Positions 38,501 to 50,508 of a stretch of 64,000 nt of DNA are shown here, in pieces; position 1 is the first letter of the stretch, and the number at the start of each line of letters is the position of its first letter. The stretch is from contig CM053146.1 in assembly GCA_028571685.1 (NCBI GenBank), positions 110,025,431-110,089,430 on the forward strand, in the 5' to 3' direction. The notes under the pieces are model-generated. The model worked only from the letters and a program-made list of their open reading frames with translations, did no database searches and was not told the origin of the DNA. A program made the position numbers and the translations under genes. The DNA is from Heterohyrax brucei (taxonomy: Eukaryota > Chordata > Mammalia > Hyracoidea > Procaviidae).

Positions 38501-41500
38501 CTTCTGCTTTCCTGACAGTTCAGGACGTCTTCCTGCATTTGTCCTGCATGGTCTGTGTTCCGCCCTTCATTGCTTTTCTAATGTGTTGCTGTTCCCCACC
38601 GTGAAACTTTACTGTCAAAATCTTGGTATGAAATATTAGATGGTGAGATGATACTGCTCGAAACCTTGCGGTCAGCTGCAATATTCTTGCTCTTAAAACA
38701 CCATAGTGACCCAGAAGAAATAAATTTGCACAGTCATTTTGACCCAGAAGGTGAAGAGAGCAAACAGACTCTGTCCAAAGTGTGGACAGTCAATTCCATA
38801 AAGGAGGAATGTTTGGAGGGGGAAGGGAGGGGAAGTATTGTCTGGCACTTGAGTACTACCTGTCTTGTGGGGACCTGCCTGGGACCATGCTCTGTTGCCT
38901 ACTGTGGAAACCCTGGTGGTAAAGTGGCTAAGAGTTCAGCTGCTAACCAGAAAGTCAGCAGTTCAGATCCCTCAGATGTGCCTGGAAACCCCACAGGCAG
39001 TTCTACTCTGTCCCGTAGGGTCCCGATGAGTCTTAATCAACTCATCAGCAACAGGCCCACGGTGTGCGGAGAACTATATATCAGGCAAAGTGGGAACTCA
39101 CAAAGGAAGAAGAAAACAAGACTTTGCCTTCAAGATACATGGCTCAATTTTTAGTAGCAACAACAAAAAAAAGAGCTGTCAAGTCACCTCCAAACCATAG
39201 CAACCCCATGTGTGTTAGGCGCTCCATCGCATTTTCAATGGCCAATGTTTTTCCGAAGCAGATCACCACCCTTTCTTTAGAAGCATCTCGGGAAGGGGGG
39301 GACCTGAACCCACAACCTTTGGGTTCCAAGCCGCTCCACCTGGGAACTCCTTTTAACCAGAAGGAACCTCACTTTACTCCTTTCTTCATCCCCTAGAGTT
39401 CCTAGCACTACCTATACCTACAAGAGGTGTCAGCCAGTGACTTATAAATGAATGAAGGAGTACATCAGGAACTTGACTATCAAGACTTCTTTAATTTAGA
39501 CAGATGAGAAGCCCAACTGAGATGAAAGTTTTTGCCAGGACTGACTTGCAGGCCCTGGTGTATTTGTGGGAGTAGGTGGTGGGCAGGTCAGGCATCCACA
39601 ATGGCTCTGTGTCATCAGTCCCACCATCCTGGCCTCTCACCAGCAACACCCAAACTTACAGTGTGCCACACACCTGGCTCAGCCTCACCTGTAAGCAGGG
39701 AAAGGGACTCTTCTGGGTGTTTGCCTAGCACCGTTATTTCACAGCTTCAGTCTTGGGAAAAGTCAGGTAACACACCTGCATGCCAGTCACCAAAACAGAA
39801 GACTAGGCTTCAATTTACCTGAAATCTTGTGTGACAGAGGGAAAAGTGAACAAAAGGAGTACTGGAGTGGCTGGGTTGAAGGGTATAAAACCCAAACCAA
39901 AGCCATTGCTGAAAGTCGATTCCGACTCTTAGTGACCCTGTAGGACAGAATAGAACTGCTCCATAGAGCTTCCAAGGAATGCCTGCTAGATCAAACTGCT
40001 GACCTTTTGGTTAGCAGCCTGAGCTCTTAACTGCTCTGCCACCCAAGCTCCTGAGGGGTGTAGATGAGCAGTTTAAGCAGAAGGTTAAGGCAGGAAGACC
40101 TTCCATCTAAGCTTCACCCCAGGAGTCACCGAGCCCACCAGTTTTCCAACCTCTTGTCAGTGCCATGCTCCTGTCCTCAAACAAACCTTAAACAAGATAA
40201 ATAAATGAAAATCAACTGCTCTATGTGAAAGAAGACATTCTCCATCCTCGTGCTCCTCCCTCTCTGTCTCTGAGCCCCTGTATCTGTTTCCAAGAGGATT
40301 TTAGAGATTATAATTAAAAATTCTTAATATAAACCAAATCTCTCATTTTGTAGATGAGGAAACTGAGAGACAAAAGGAAAAGTGGACCTGTCAACCAGCC
40401 CGAAACGCTACTGGTCAGGTCTTAGAGCCCCAAGTTTCCCAAACCCCAATTTGGAACTCCTTTTGACACTCCTTGTTCCCCACCTCCCGAAACCCACGCT
40501 GCGGCTTGTCCCGTTGGTTGTCCCCTTGTCTGCTCAGTTTGGTCTCTGCAGCTCAACTAGAGCCCAATTCTAGGATCCAAGGACACGAACTTCACCCTTC
40601 TCTGGGCAGCAGAGTCTGGAGCTGTCCCAAGCCAGCTACTGTCAGGATGGTTCCAACCCACAGAAACTCTGTGAGTGTCACCACTGAAATGAGCTCCACA
40701 GGGTTTCCAGTGCCTCATTTTTAGGAAGTAGATCACAAAGCCTTTCGGGGTGTCTCTGGGCAAACCCATTCTCCAGCTTCTCTGTTAGCAGGCCAGCAAG
40801 CTAATCTACCAGGGGATTCCTGTGGCTGCACATCCTCCTAAAATTAAAGCACAAATTCCCCCTCGGGGCTTCCAGGAAAGTGTCCCATGATTCACCAACT
40901 TTCCCTAAGGCCATCCAGCTTGCAGAGCTCCTGGTGCAGGGAAGAACCCCCTAGAGCTGGATGTGCTCCCACCAAACTCCCAGGAAATAAATTTGTCACA
41001 GCTGTGATTTTAACCAAAGTATGTAATTAATTTTTACATGTTAATCTATGTCATCTACATAGTTGGCTTGGTTTTTCTTTTTTCTTTCCTTTTTTTCCCC
41101 CCCAAAATCCTTAAGTACAGTAAATGCTCTAGAAAATTGTTAATGTGTTTATCCCCTGAATCCATGGAGTCGGGGAAGCGTGGAGTGAAAATAAAACTCC
41201 CTTTGTGAGAATCACTCAAAGCTGAAGCCATTTTAACTCCTCTGAAATATAAACTAGGTTCTGTGACCAGATGTCGATTACAGTGTGACTGGAACAACAG
41301 CACAGAAATGGGGTTGTCTCACTGTGTCCTGCCCAGCGCAAAGCGAGGTGGACATGGGAAGAATTGAAATAGCCAGACCAAATGCCCCAGATGAATTATC
41401 TGCCCTCAGCCTGAATTGGAAATATATACTTATTAAATTAAACAGATTTAAGTGGCACATGCTGCTTCATTTTATCCGTCTTAAGGATTCATGTTGAAAG

Positions 41501-44500
41501 CTGAAGGGAAGTATTCCAGCTTAACATGCTTGGTCTCTGTTTAATCTGTCAATAGCTCATTCCCCAAAAGAAGAAGATAGAATTCATGGGCTCTTTAAAA
41601 GGTTTTTGGTAAGGTTTCAGCTTCGCCAAGTACATAAACTGACTGCAAATAATTTTCACATATGTGTTATAAAGTTAGTCGAAATTTCGGGAACACTTCT
41701 GTCCGTCTCAAAGTAATTCACTCTATCCAGGAGATAGAGTGAAGGTAGAAGTGTTTAGCATTGCACAACTCTGGAAACCAGACTTTCAGCCACTCACATT
41801 TTTAAAGATTCAGTAAAAAATAAATAATAAAATGACAGAATTCAATACCTCACAAAAGTAAAAGGAAATGGCTTGAAAGTGACTGACCCAGGCTCATGCT
41901 TAATTAATTATTGCCTACTTGACTAGTAGAAACCCTGGTGGCTTTAGTGGTCAAGTGCTACAGCTGCTAACCTACAAGGTCAGCAGTTCAAATCCACCAG
42001 ATGCTCCTTGGAAACTCTATGGGGCAGTTCTTCTCTGACCTATAGGGTCACTATGAGTCAGAATTGGCTTGACGGCAGTGGGTTTTTTGGTTTACCTGGG
42101 TGGCAGTCAGGTCATAATCCTTTGTTTGCTGACTCCTCTGGTGGTCTCACAAGTCTACCACACCTTACTTTCTCAGCTCAGAGCAAACTGGAAAAATATA
42201 AATGCGGGGGAGAGGGATTCATTGAGTTAGTAACCCCAAACCAAAGAATGTATTTTACAAATACATTGTTCCCAATGTTTGTTCCTTCAGTGCTCTGTTG
42301 ACTGAGCACAGCTGAGTCAATCACCTATTGTTGCCACTTACGGACCCTGGTAGTGAAATGGTTAAGTGCTCAGCTGCTAAACAAAAGGTTGGCGGTTCTA
42401 ATGTACCTAGCAGCTCTGGGTAAAAGATCTCATGATCTGCTTGCATAAAGATTATAGCCAAAAAAAATGTGTGCACAGTTAGGTCTGCCCCATGAGGTTT
42501 CTGTGAGTTGAAAATCAACTAAATGGAAGCTAATAACAAAATTTATCACCCACTAATTGTCCGTACCACCTTTAATTGCTCATAGATTAGACTGTGGCTG
42601 GGTGTAGTACTCCCACCCATAAATCCAGCCCATCCACACATGGCAACCTTCTAACTCAGCTGCAGGCAGGGAGAACATAGATGGGTTTGTCCCACGTGTT
42701 CACAGCTCTGGAAAGGACACAGGCAATAAAGCCAACAGTTGTCATTTCATTCCCTTCTGTTCTGGGGTTGAACTGTCATTTTCTGCCTGTGATAATTAAT
42801 AAACAGTGATGTTGGTCTGCGTGATGCTTCTGACCTTAACTACTTTTTATAATAATAACGACGGAGTCTCTGGTGGACCAAACAGTTGAGTGATCAGCTT
42901 GTAACCGAAAGGTTGGAGGTTTGATTCCACCTCAAGGCATCTCAGCCAAAAGGGCTGGAGACGCACTTCTGAAACAGCAGCCATTGAAAACCCTCTGGAG
43001 CCCAGTTCTCTTCTGACACACATGGGGTCTCCAGAAGTTGGAGTCAACTATGCAGCTACTGATCTTTTTTCTTTATTATTGATAGTAACAATACAGTTTT
43101 GTTTGTTTTTGTTTTTGTTTTGTCTTTGGTTTCCTCCCTACTGATAAAGTCTAGTAGTAGAGGCTTGTATGATAGAAAACAAACTAGGTCTTCTTAGAAC
43201 TTCTGTGGGCAAAGACAGAATGCTTGCAGAGATTAAAGACCACACTCCAGCGGAATTGGTGATGATAAGGATATTCATACATCTTTGATGATGGGTCTGC
43301 GATAACAACCAGATTCCACTGCACTAGTGCCTGCTATAAGATGTTGAAACAGAAACAAGGTGAGTACTCCAGGATGAGACTGATCTACTCCAGAGTAGAA
43401 GGACAATTTAGTTATCTGGGGTGAGATTTACTTAGCATCAAGCTAATAAGGAGCAATTAGTGGCTTTCCTCATCAATTAAGATCATTGAAGGGGTGTGGG
43501 GTGTTACATGGGCATGTTAGCAGGAGGTGGGGAAATATTGTGCCAGATATATTTCTAAATATCAATAAAATAAATCTATACAGAAGGACAACAGTTTCAT
43601 AAACAACAGAAAAATCAAAGCCCAGTTTGAAACTGCTGAAGACAGACTAAATGAAATTAGAGCGCATTCCCATTGGTGACGTCCAATCGGACTCCCTGTT
43701 TCATTCTGCAAACCCCTTGAGAGAGTGAAAGACTAATTTAAAAGACCCCTCCGGAAGGTCTGGGTGACCACTTCACCTCTGAAGATTAATCTGAAACCAT
43801 CACATTTCCGCTATAGTGAAACCCAGAAGCCAGCGCTGATGTCAGCCAATACTCAGAGGCACGGTTACAACGGTCAGAAAATTGTTCATTACTTTCTCAC
43901 CAGCTAGCAAATGCCATTGCCCGTCCTCCAGGTGCTTTCCCTCTGTTCAGCTTCCCAAGTTCCTCTCCAGGGACCCCCAACTTCCCCATTCCCAACAACT
44001 AAAGGGATAATGCCCATGGCAGCTCCTTGTGTGAGCTCTGTTCAGATCCATTGGTACCCCTCGAAGAACAGGTTGTTGAGGATTTCGAGTCTGGATGCCA
44101 CCTTTGAAGGTACAAAACTCAGTGGTCAAAGTACTCTAGATCTTAGACAATAGCTTAGGGAATTGAATAATCTTTGCCCTTATTTTAATGCCATCAGATT
44201 CCCTCTACCCCACTCCAGTCACAAAACAGCTTTGTGTAGCTTCATCATAATCAGTCAGGTGAGGTCGTGGAAAGTTCTAGTAGGGTCTGCCAATTACTAG
44301 TTACCACCATCATTCGTTCTCTCTGGGCTTCTATTTCCTCATTTACCTAAAGAAAAGGGTGGACAAATTCAGGGATTCCGAAACCTAGGCTCTGATATTT
44401 TAATTTAATTGATCTTGGGTGTGGCCCCACTGCTGTTCTTGAGTTCCCTGGTGCTTCTTTGTGTAACCAGTCTGGAGAGCCACTGCCCAAACCAATTTCT

Positions 44501-47500
44501 CATGTCCTGGCTCCAGAATCACAGTTGACCTGTTCTTCCCATGTCACCAATAAAAACAATTTGCTTTCCAGGACTGACAATAGGTGCTGGCTGCAGCCTG
44601 GCCCAGGTGAAGGACATCTTGGCTGAGGTGGTTTCCAAGCTCCCAGAGGAGAAAACTCAGACATACCGAGCCCTCCTGAAACATCTGAAGAGTCTGGGGG
44701 GACAGCAGATCCGGAATATGGCAGTATGTTCCCTGGATAGGGTCACTGGGCTCACGGACCCTAACCTTACTGACATGTTGGAATATGCATTCGCAGAATC
44801 ACTATGCAAATAGGTCTCAGCAGTCTGAAATAACAGGCAAAACAAATTCTGTATTTAATATTTAACAAACATTATTTAATAAAGCATTTAAAAGAGAACC
44901 ATAAGTCAAGTTCAATAGAGTGGCTAAGTAGCCATGTAGGTCGGAAAGGGCATCATGGCTTTGCTAATTTCATGATAAGACTGTCAAAGAACCTAAGTTA
45001 GTCTTCGACCCCATTAACCAAAATATAGTATTTAAAACAAGAAGGACTTCAAGTCCAGGGTTATCTACTCCAGATGTTTCAAACCGCAACTGGAGAAAAG
45101 TGTTCAGACCAGGGAAGATGACTTTAAGGTATAGTTATTTCCAACTGCAGAGGAAAGAATAGACAAGTTTCCAAAATACACCTACTTCTTTCCCTTACAT
45201 ACTCCCCAATTGTGGGACCTGGAGATAGGGAGAGAACATGTGGGCATTGAAAATGTTTTCTTTCTCTTGAGAACTCTGACCAGATGCCCGGAGGCTGGTC
45301 AAAGACCCGTCGGCCACAGAGCAGGGGGTCAGAAACCACATCAAACGACAAAGGCTGAAGAGGGGGTGGCGGGTATGGTCAGAGGGAACACGAGAGTTGC
45401 CTCCTAATTTTTAAAGACTTATATGGACAGATGTGACTTACTACATGTGATCATAACGGGAAGAAACAGAACTGATAGGTGGAGTCCAGAAAGTCCAATG
45501 TCAGCTCAGTGGAAATAAGAACTGTACAATCAAGCTGTCCCCACAGGAATGGGAGTTCCTTTCCTCACTGATGTTCCGTTCCAGCCCAGATGACAGAAAC
45601 CTGGTAGCCACTATCAAGTCCATCACCGGGGAGGGGATAGGGAATGCTGAGCTGAATGACCAGCCATTTCCATCCCAAGTTCTGAGATGCTACAAGCTCC
45701 ATCAAATCTGAGTGAGCAATCCAAGGGAAAGAAAAAGGATAACTCTGCCAACTGTGTGGCTTCCCAGAGCCCCAGTGTGGCCCACGTTATATATGGCCGC
45801 TCAGACCTTCGGAGGCTCACATGGAACGAGGTCTGAGGGCCTGCGTGCCCCAGGCAGGAGGGCACATCTGCAGATGGCACCATGGCCTCCGAGGACAAGG
45901 AGGGGTGGCTCAGAGCTGAGCACTGAGTCTCACTGCTCAGGTTGGAACCCAGACCTTCTGCTACCAGCTGGAGAACTTGGTCCGGGTTAATCATAAAATA
46001 GGCATAATGGCACGAATTTCACTTGGTTTGGGGGGAGTGGATTCACTCACTGGATTAAGCAAGCATGTATAAAGTGGTCAGAGCATATACAAACAGAACA
46101 TACCAAGTGCTGTGTAAGCAATAGCTATTATCGATTGCTCTCCCAATCCAGAGGAGTGGGCCTCCCCAGTGGTCTGAACTGGGTCACCTCTGTGACGGAG
46201 ACAAGAATGGAAATGGCCAAGATGTCTCTGGCCTTTTTCACTAGCCATTAGTCACTAGCCACTAGGAGAAGCTTAGGCAGGTGCTTGTAGGGTATAGGAA
46301 CTTCAGGGAAGATTGACCAGGCGGTGACGTTCTCTCTCCTCAGTCCTTAGGAGGACATGTCATAAGCCGGCACGGTTACTCAGATCTGAATCCAGTTCTG
46401 GCTGTGGGCAACGCTACTCTCAATCTGATATCGAAAGGTAAGCCACCCCAGGACACTCCGAACAACACCCGAAGGGTTTGTTTTCTATTTTTAATGGACC
46501 ACTGTAAGTGAGAGCCCAGACTCAGGCTTTCATATCACATGGGGAGCTCAAACTCATGAAGGAAGTGGGTGACTGGGGCTTCCTTCTGACACCACACACA
46601 CACGCACACACACTCACGGCCCCGGTTCAGCCTGTGTGTTTTGCTGGAAGTAAACACCAGGGCGAGTCGGCAGCGGCTGAGGGGAGGGGAGGTTGGTGCC
46701 CCTCTTCCCGGCGGCCTGCCTGTCCGCCCTCTCCTCCCTTCGTGCTGTCCCTGAGCTTTCCCGAGCCCACACAGCCTGCCACCGCCCTCGGGCTTTCTCT
46801 ACGTCCTTCCGCTGTTGTGCTGTGTGTGAAGCCACAAGTCTAGTGAGGACACACCGCAGACGTTGTGGGTCTCCTGGGGACAGGGAGAAAATGATTAGTC
46901 GATATGCTGGCTGAAAGACACATTCCTTGAGGATACTGTTAAGTGCTGTCGAGTCGGTTCCAACTCCCAGTCATTTCACACACAGCGGAGCACCACTCCA
47001 CCCACTCGTTCCGTCCTCTCAACCGGCCGTTGCTAAGCTTGACTTGAGCCTGTTGATGCAGTCACTGTGTTGCTACAGCTCACTGAGGGACCACCCTGCC
47101 CGCTCCCCGGCAGCGCTCAGTGTGCTCACACAGCCCTTGGGGCTGCTCCAAGGACAAAACCAGCCCCAAACCCAACCCCTGCCTCCTGCTCCACCTCCCC
47201 CACCCTCGACCCCCACCTTCACTGGGCTCAAGATATCAACCAGGCCCTGTGCCAGGCTCTTCACACAGAATCTCTAAGCTGCTCAATCACACTGCAGAGA
47301 CCACTTGTAGAGGCAGAAGTGACAGTCGACTCAGTCTGTCTGATGCCAAAAAGGGTGTACTCTTCTCTATCCAGGTACATCCCTGGGCCATCCTCTCCTC
47401 TCCCCACAATGCCCCCAACCCTAAAATGTCCCTTCTGCTTCTCTCCCTTCCTCACCTACAGCCCCTCACCTACCCTACCTTGTGTGTATCCCGCTCAGCT

Positions 47501-50475
47501 AATCATCAGTTGCTGATTAGGTCCCAGGTACTGGGGTATAGTAGAGGGAGAATCAAAATCTCTGCCCCATATGAATTTTGGGGTGCTTCACACAGAAATT
47601 GGCACACAGGAATTACTTCGCAGACATCCTAACCCTCACACAGGTGTTTGCTGACTAATACAAAACCCAGTCCCTGATAAAACAGTTACCATCAAGTTGA
47701 TTTCCACTCAAGGAAACCCCGCGTGTGTCAGAGTAGAACTGTGCCCCATCAGGCTTTCAACAGCTGATTTTTTTTTCCAGGAAGTAGATTGCTAGGCTTT
47801 TCTTCCTAAGTAACCATCTGAGAGCATTCTAGAACCTCCAGCTTTAGCTGTCTGAGCTTCCCAGGGATGCCTGCTCAACCTAATAGGCAGGAATTCAGAA
47901 AGTATTCCAAAAAGCATCCATCCTCTACAGTTCTCCCATCCCTATTCAGGGAGACTGGTCGGCCACCTTGCAGAGTCCTCCAGAACTATGGCCCAGGGAC
48001 AACCCCACCTTGACCCCCAGAGACCAAGAGAGAAGAAGCCAAGAGTCTCAGAAGCCAGCATGGCAAAGACAGCTCAGCCTCAGTCCAGGGCCCATGTCCT
48101 CCTAGAACATTGGTGGTTATCTGGAGCTTAAAGATCCTGCCTTTGCAGCACTGCCAAAGCCATCCGCAGCCTGAATACGGGCCCAGATGCAGCCCCAGCT
48201 CCCAGGAGGGCGGTAGATCAGCGGGGCTGGCCCAGTAGCAGGGCAGGCTGGCCGAGATCCACAGTGGGCTCCTTTGGAGCACTCCTGTGTCCCTCGCGAT
48301 ACCTAAACTCCAGTCACGTCAGATACATTTCAGTGTAATTCCATGTGCTCATCGCACGTCCTGTGAAGCCAGAGGGCACAACTGCGACCATTAAGTGATG
48401 GCAATTGAGCTCAAATGGGATTTTGTGGCTCGTTCACCCTGCTTTAAAGATGCAAATATCTGGAGCCAATTGCAACCAGAACATAAAGTACAGTCGGCCC
48501 TCCCTTATACACAGGTTCTGCTTCTGCAGACTTAGTCAACCACCAATAGAAAATACTTTTCACAAAAAGGAAAGTTCCAAAAAGTAGACCTTGAATTTGC
48601 CGCACGCTGAGCACTACGCTGAATCTACCTGCATGGAGGGATGCACAGACACCCCGGCTGCAGCTTCCTGCTGCCTCACACATCTTCATCTTTCTCCAGT
48701 GCTAGTTCCTTGAGTGTGTACCTTTTGTATCTAGAAAGTTTTTGGAGCCATGGTAGCACAGTAGTTAAGAGCCCAACTACTAACCAAAAGATCAGCAGTT
48801 CAAATCCACAGCTGCTGGCTCACTGGCTACCCTGTGGGGAAGTTCTGCTCTATTGCTGAGTCAGAACTGACTTGATTGTTCTGTTTTTTGGTTTACAGAT
48901 GATTTAAAGTATACAGAAGGATGTGCATTAAAAAAAGAAACAACAACAAATCCACTGCCATTTCCAACCAACAGTAACCCTATCAAGCAGAGTAGAACTG
49001 TCCTATACAGTTTCTAGGGAGCACTTGGTGAAATCGAACCGTTGACCTTTTGGTTAGAAGCCATAGCACTTAACCACTATGGTACCAGGGTTTCCAAGAT
49101 TATATGCAAATAATACAGCCATTATAAGGAACATGAGCCACCGTAGATTTTTGGTATCCACAGGATCCTGGAGCCCATCCACCGAGGATACAAAAGTTCT
49201 ATAAATTCAACTATTTGAATTCCATCAATAGTAGCAACAAATCCTACACAGTTTGCACTCAACGACTAACCTAAAGGCTGGTGGTTTGAACCCACTCAGC
49301 TGCAGCTGGCAAGGACATCCTGGCAATCTATTTCCATAAAGATTACAGCCCAGAAAATCCCACGGAGTAGTTCTACTCTGTAACACACAGGGCCACCATG
49401 AGTTCTAATCAACTCCATGGCAGTGGGTTTGATTTTTTGTTTGTTTGCTTGTTTGTTCGGGGGCATGGGCAGATTACCTTGATTCCAAATATTAAATGGA
49501 TTGGATTTAGTGTGCCAGCCTCCACTCTGAAAGAATGGAAGTCCCCCACAGCTGGCAGGCTTGGCATACATGTCCACCAGTAAGAGAAGAGGCAACATCT
49601 TGGAGTTACTGCCCACACTTCCTTGCAGGCGGGAACAGGATGGGCCCTGAATCTGTCAGGGACCCAAACCTCTGCACCACTCCCTGCAGAGAGGAAGGTG
49701 ACATTTTCTTTTCCGCTGCTGACATTTAAAAGTACAGAAAAATCTCGCTCTCCTTGTTGCAACAGTGCAGAAATGTCATTTTCTTCAACAGAAGGGGTGC
49801 GGCGGATTCCTCTGAACAAACATTTCCTTGCTGGCTTGGCAAGTGCAGACCTTAAACCGGAGGAAATTTTGGAATCTGTACACATCCCTCACTCTCGCAA
49901 GGTAAGAATTCGGCTGGTGGCTTTTGAGGGTTGTTCTCCTCTCTTCATGACTGCTTCCAGGCATCTCCAGAAACCTACAAGCAGATGGAAGGAAAACAAC
50001 TGCACTGGAAATCTGTTTCCTGTTGCCCTGTGTGCTGGCCCAGCACCAAGGCCTTCAGACGTCAGGAGTGAGCAGCTCCGGGGTGTTGTTTAGGGATTAT
50101 TGTTTGAGCTGTGGGGTGGGGCCCATCCACTAAGGACTGCAAACATGCTTCCACACCCCGTTGTGTCCACTGGAAGTCTGGGAAGCAGAAGTGAAAGCTC
50201 TCTGGCTGTGGGCTGAAGCTTCCCCGACCCACAGACAAACGCAGCCTAGAGCTACTACTGACCCAACACCCACCACCCCCTCCAGCGCCAATCCCATCAG
50301 TTCATAGGAATGTGAGGGCTTCCAGGCCTTTGAGCTGACACAAGCTTTGATGTGGCCACCCAGCCCACTAGGAAGATGGCTCTTTGTCCTCACACCCTGC
50401 TCTAGGTGTCTCTCCCTCAAAGATAGACCTGAGGTAAAGACAGCCTTCTCAGAGAGAGACAACACAACACATACA

Positions 50476-50508
<33 letters not shown>

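Larger units (their letters stand above)
48493..49225 (+). mobile_element. Tigger/pogo-like DNA transposon remnant with two SINEs inside
   Basis: Starts after TA with 'CAGTCGGCCCTCCCTTATAC'. Resumes between the SINEs with 'GATGATTTAAAGTATACAGA' and after them with 'TTTTTGGTATCCACAGGATC', a known nonautonomous Tigger-type order. Non-coding. Confidence 0.65.

Noticed and set aside
44879..44884. AATAAA after exon 11 as the gene's poly(A) signal
   Set aside because: The reading frame continues perfectly into exons 12-21, and exon 11 has a normal donor.
47120..47632. 170-codon open frame in intron 12
   Set aside because: Composition-driven (C-rich, Pro/Ser-rich), with overlapping open frames in other phases and no known domain.
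49409..49885. 158-codon frame antisense to exon 13
   Set aside because: It lies opposite a real coding exon and runs through a SINE, so it is a shadow frame.
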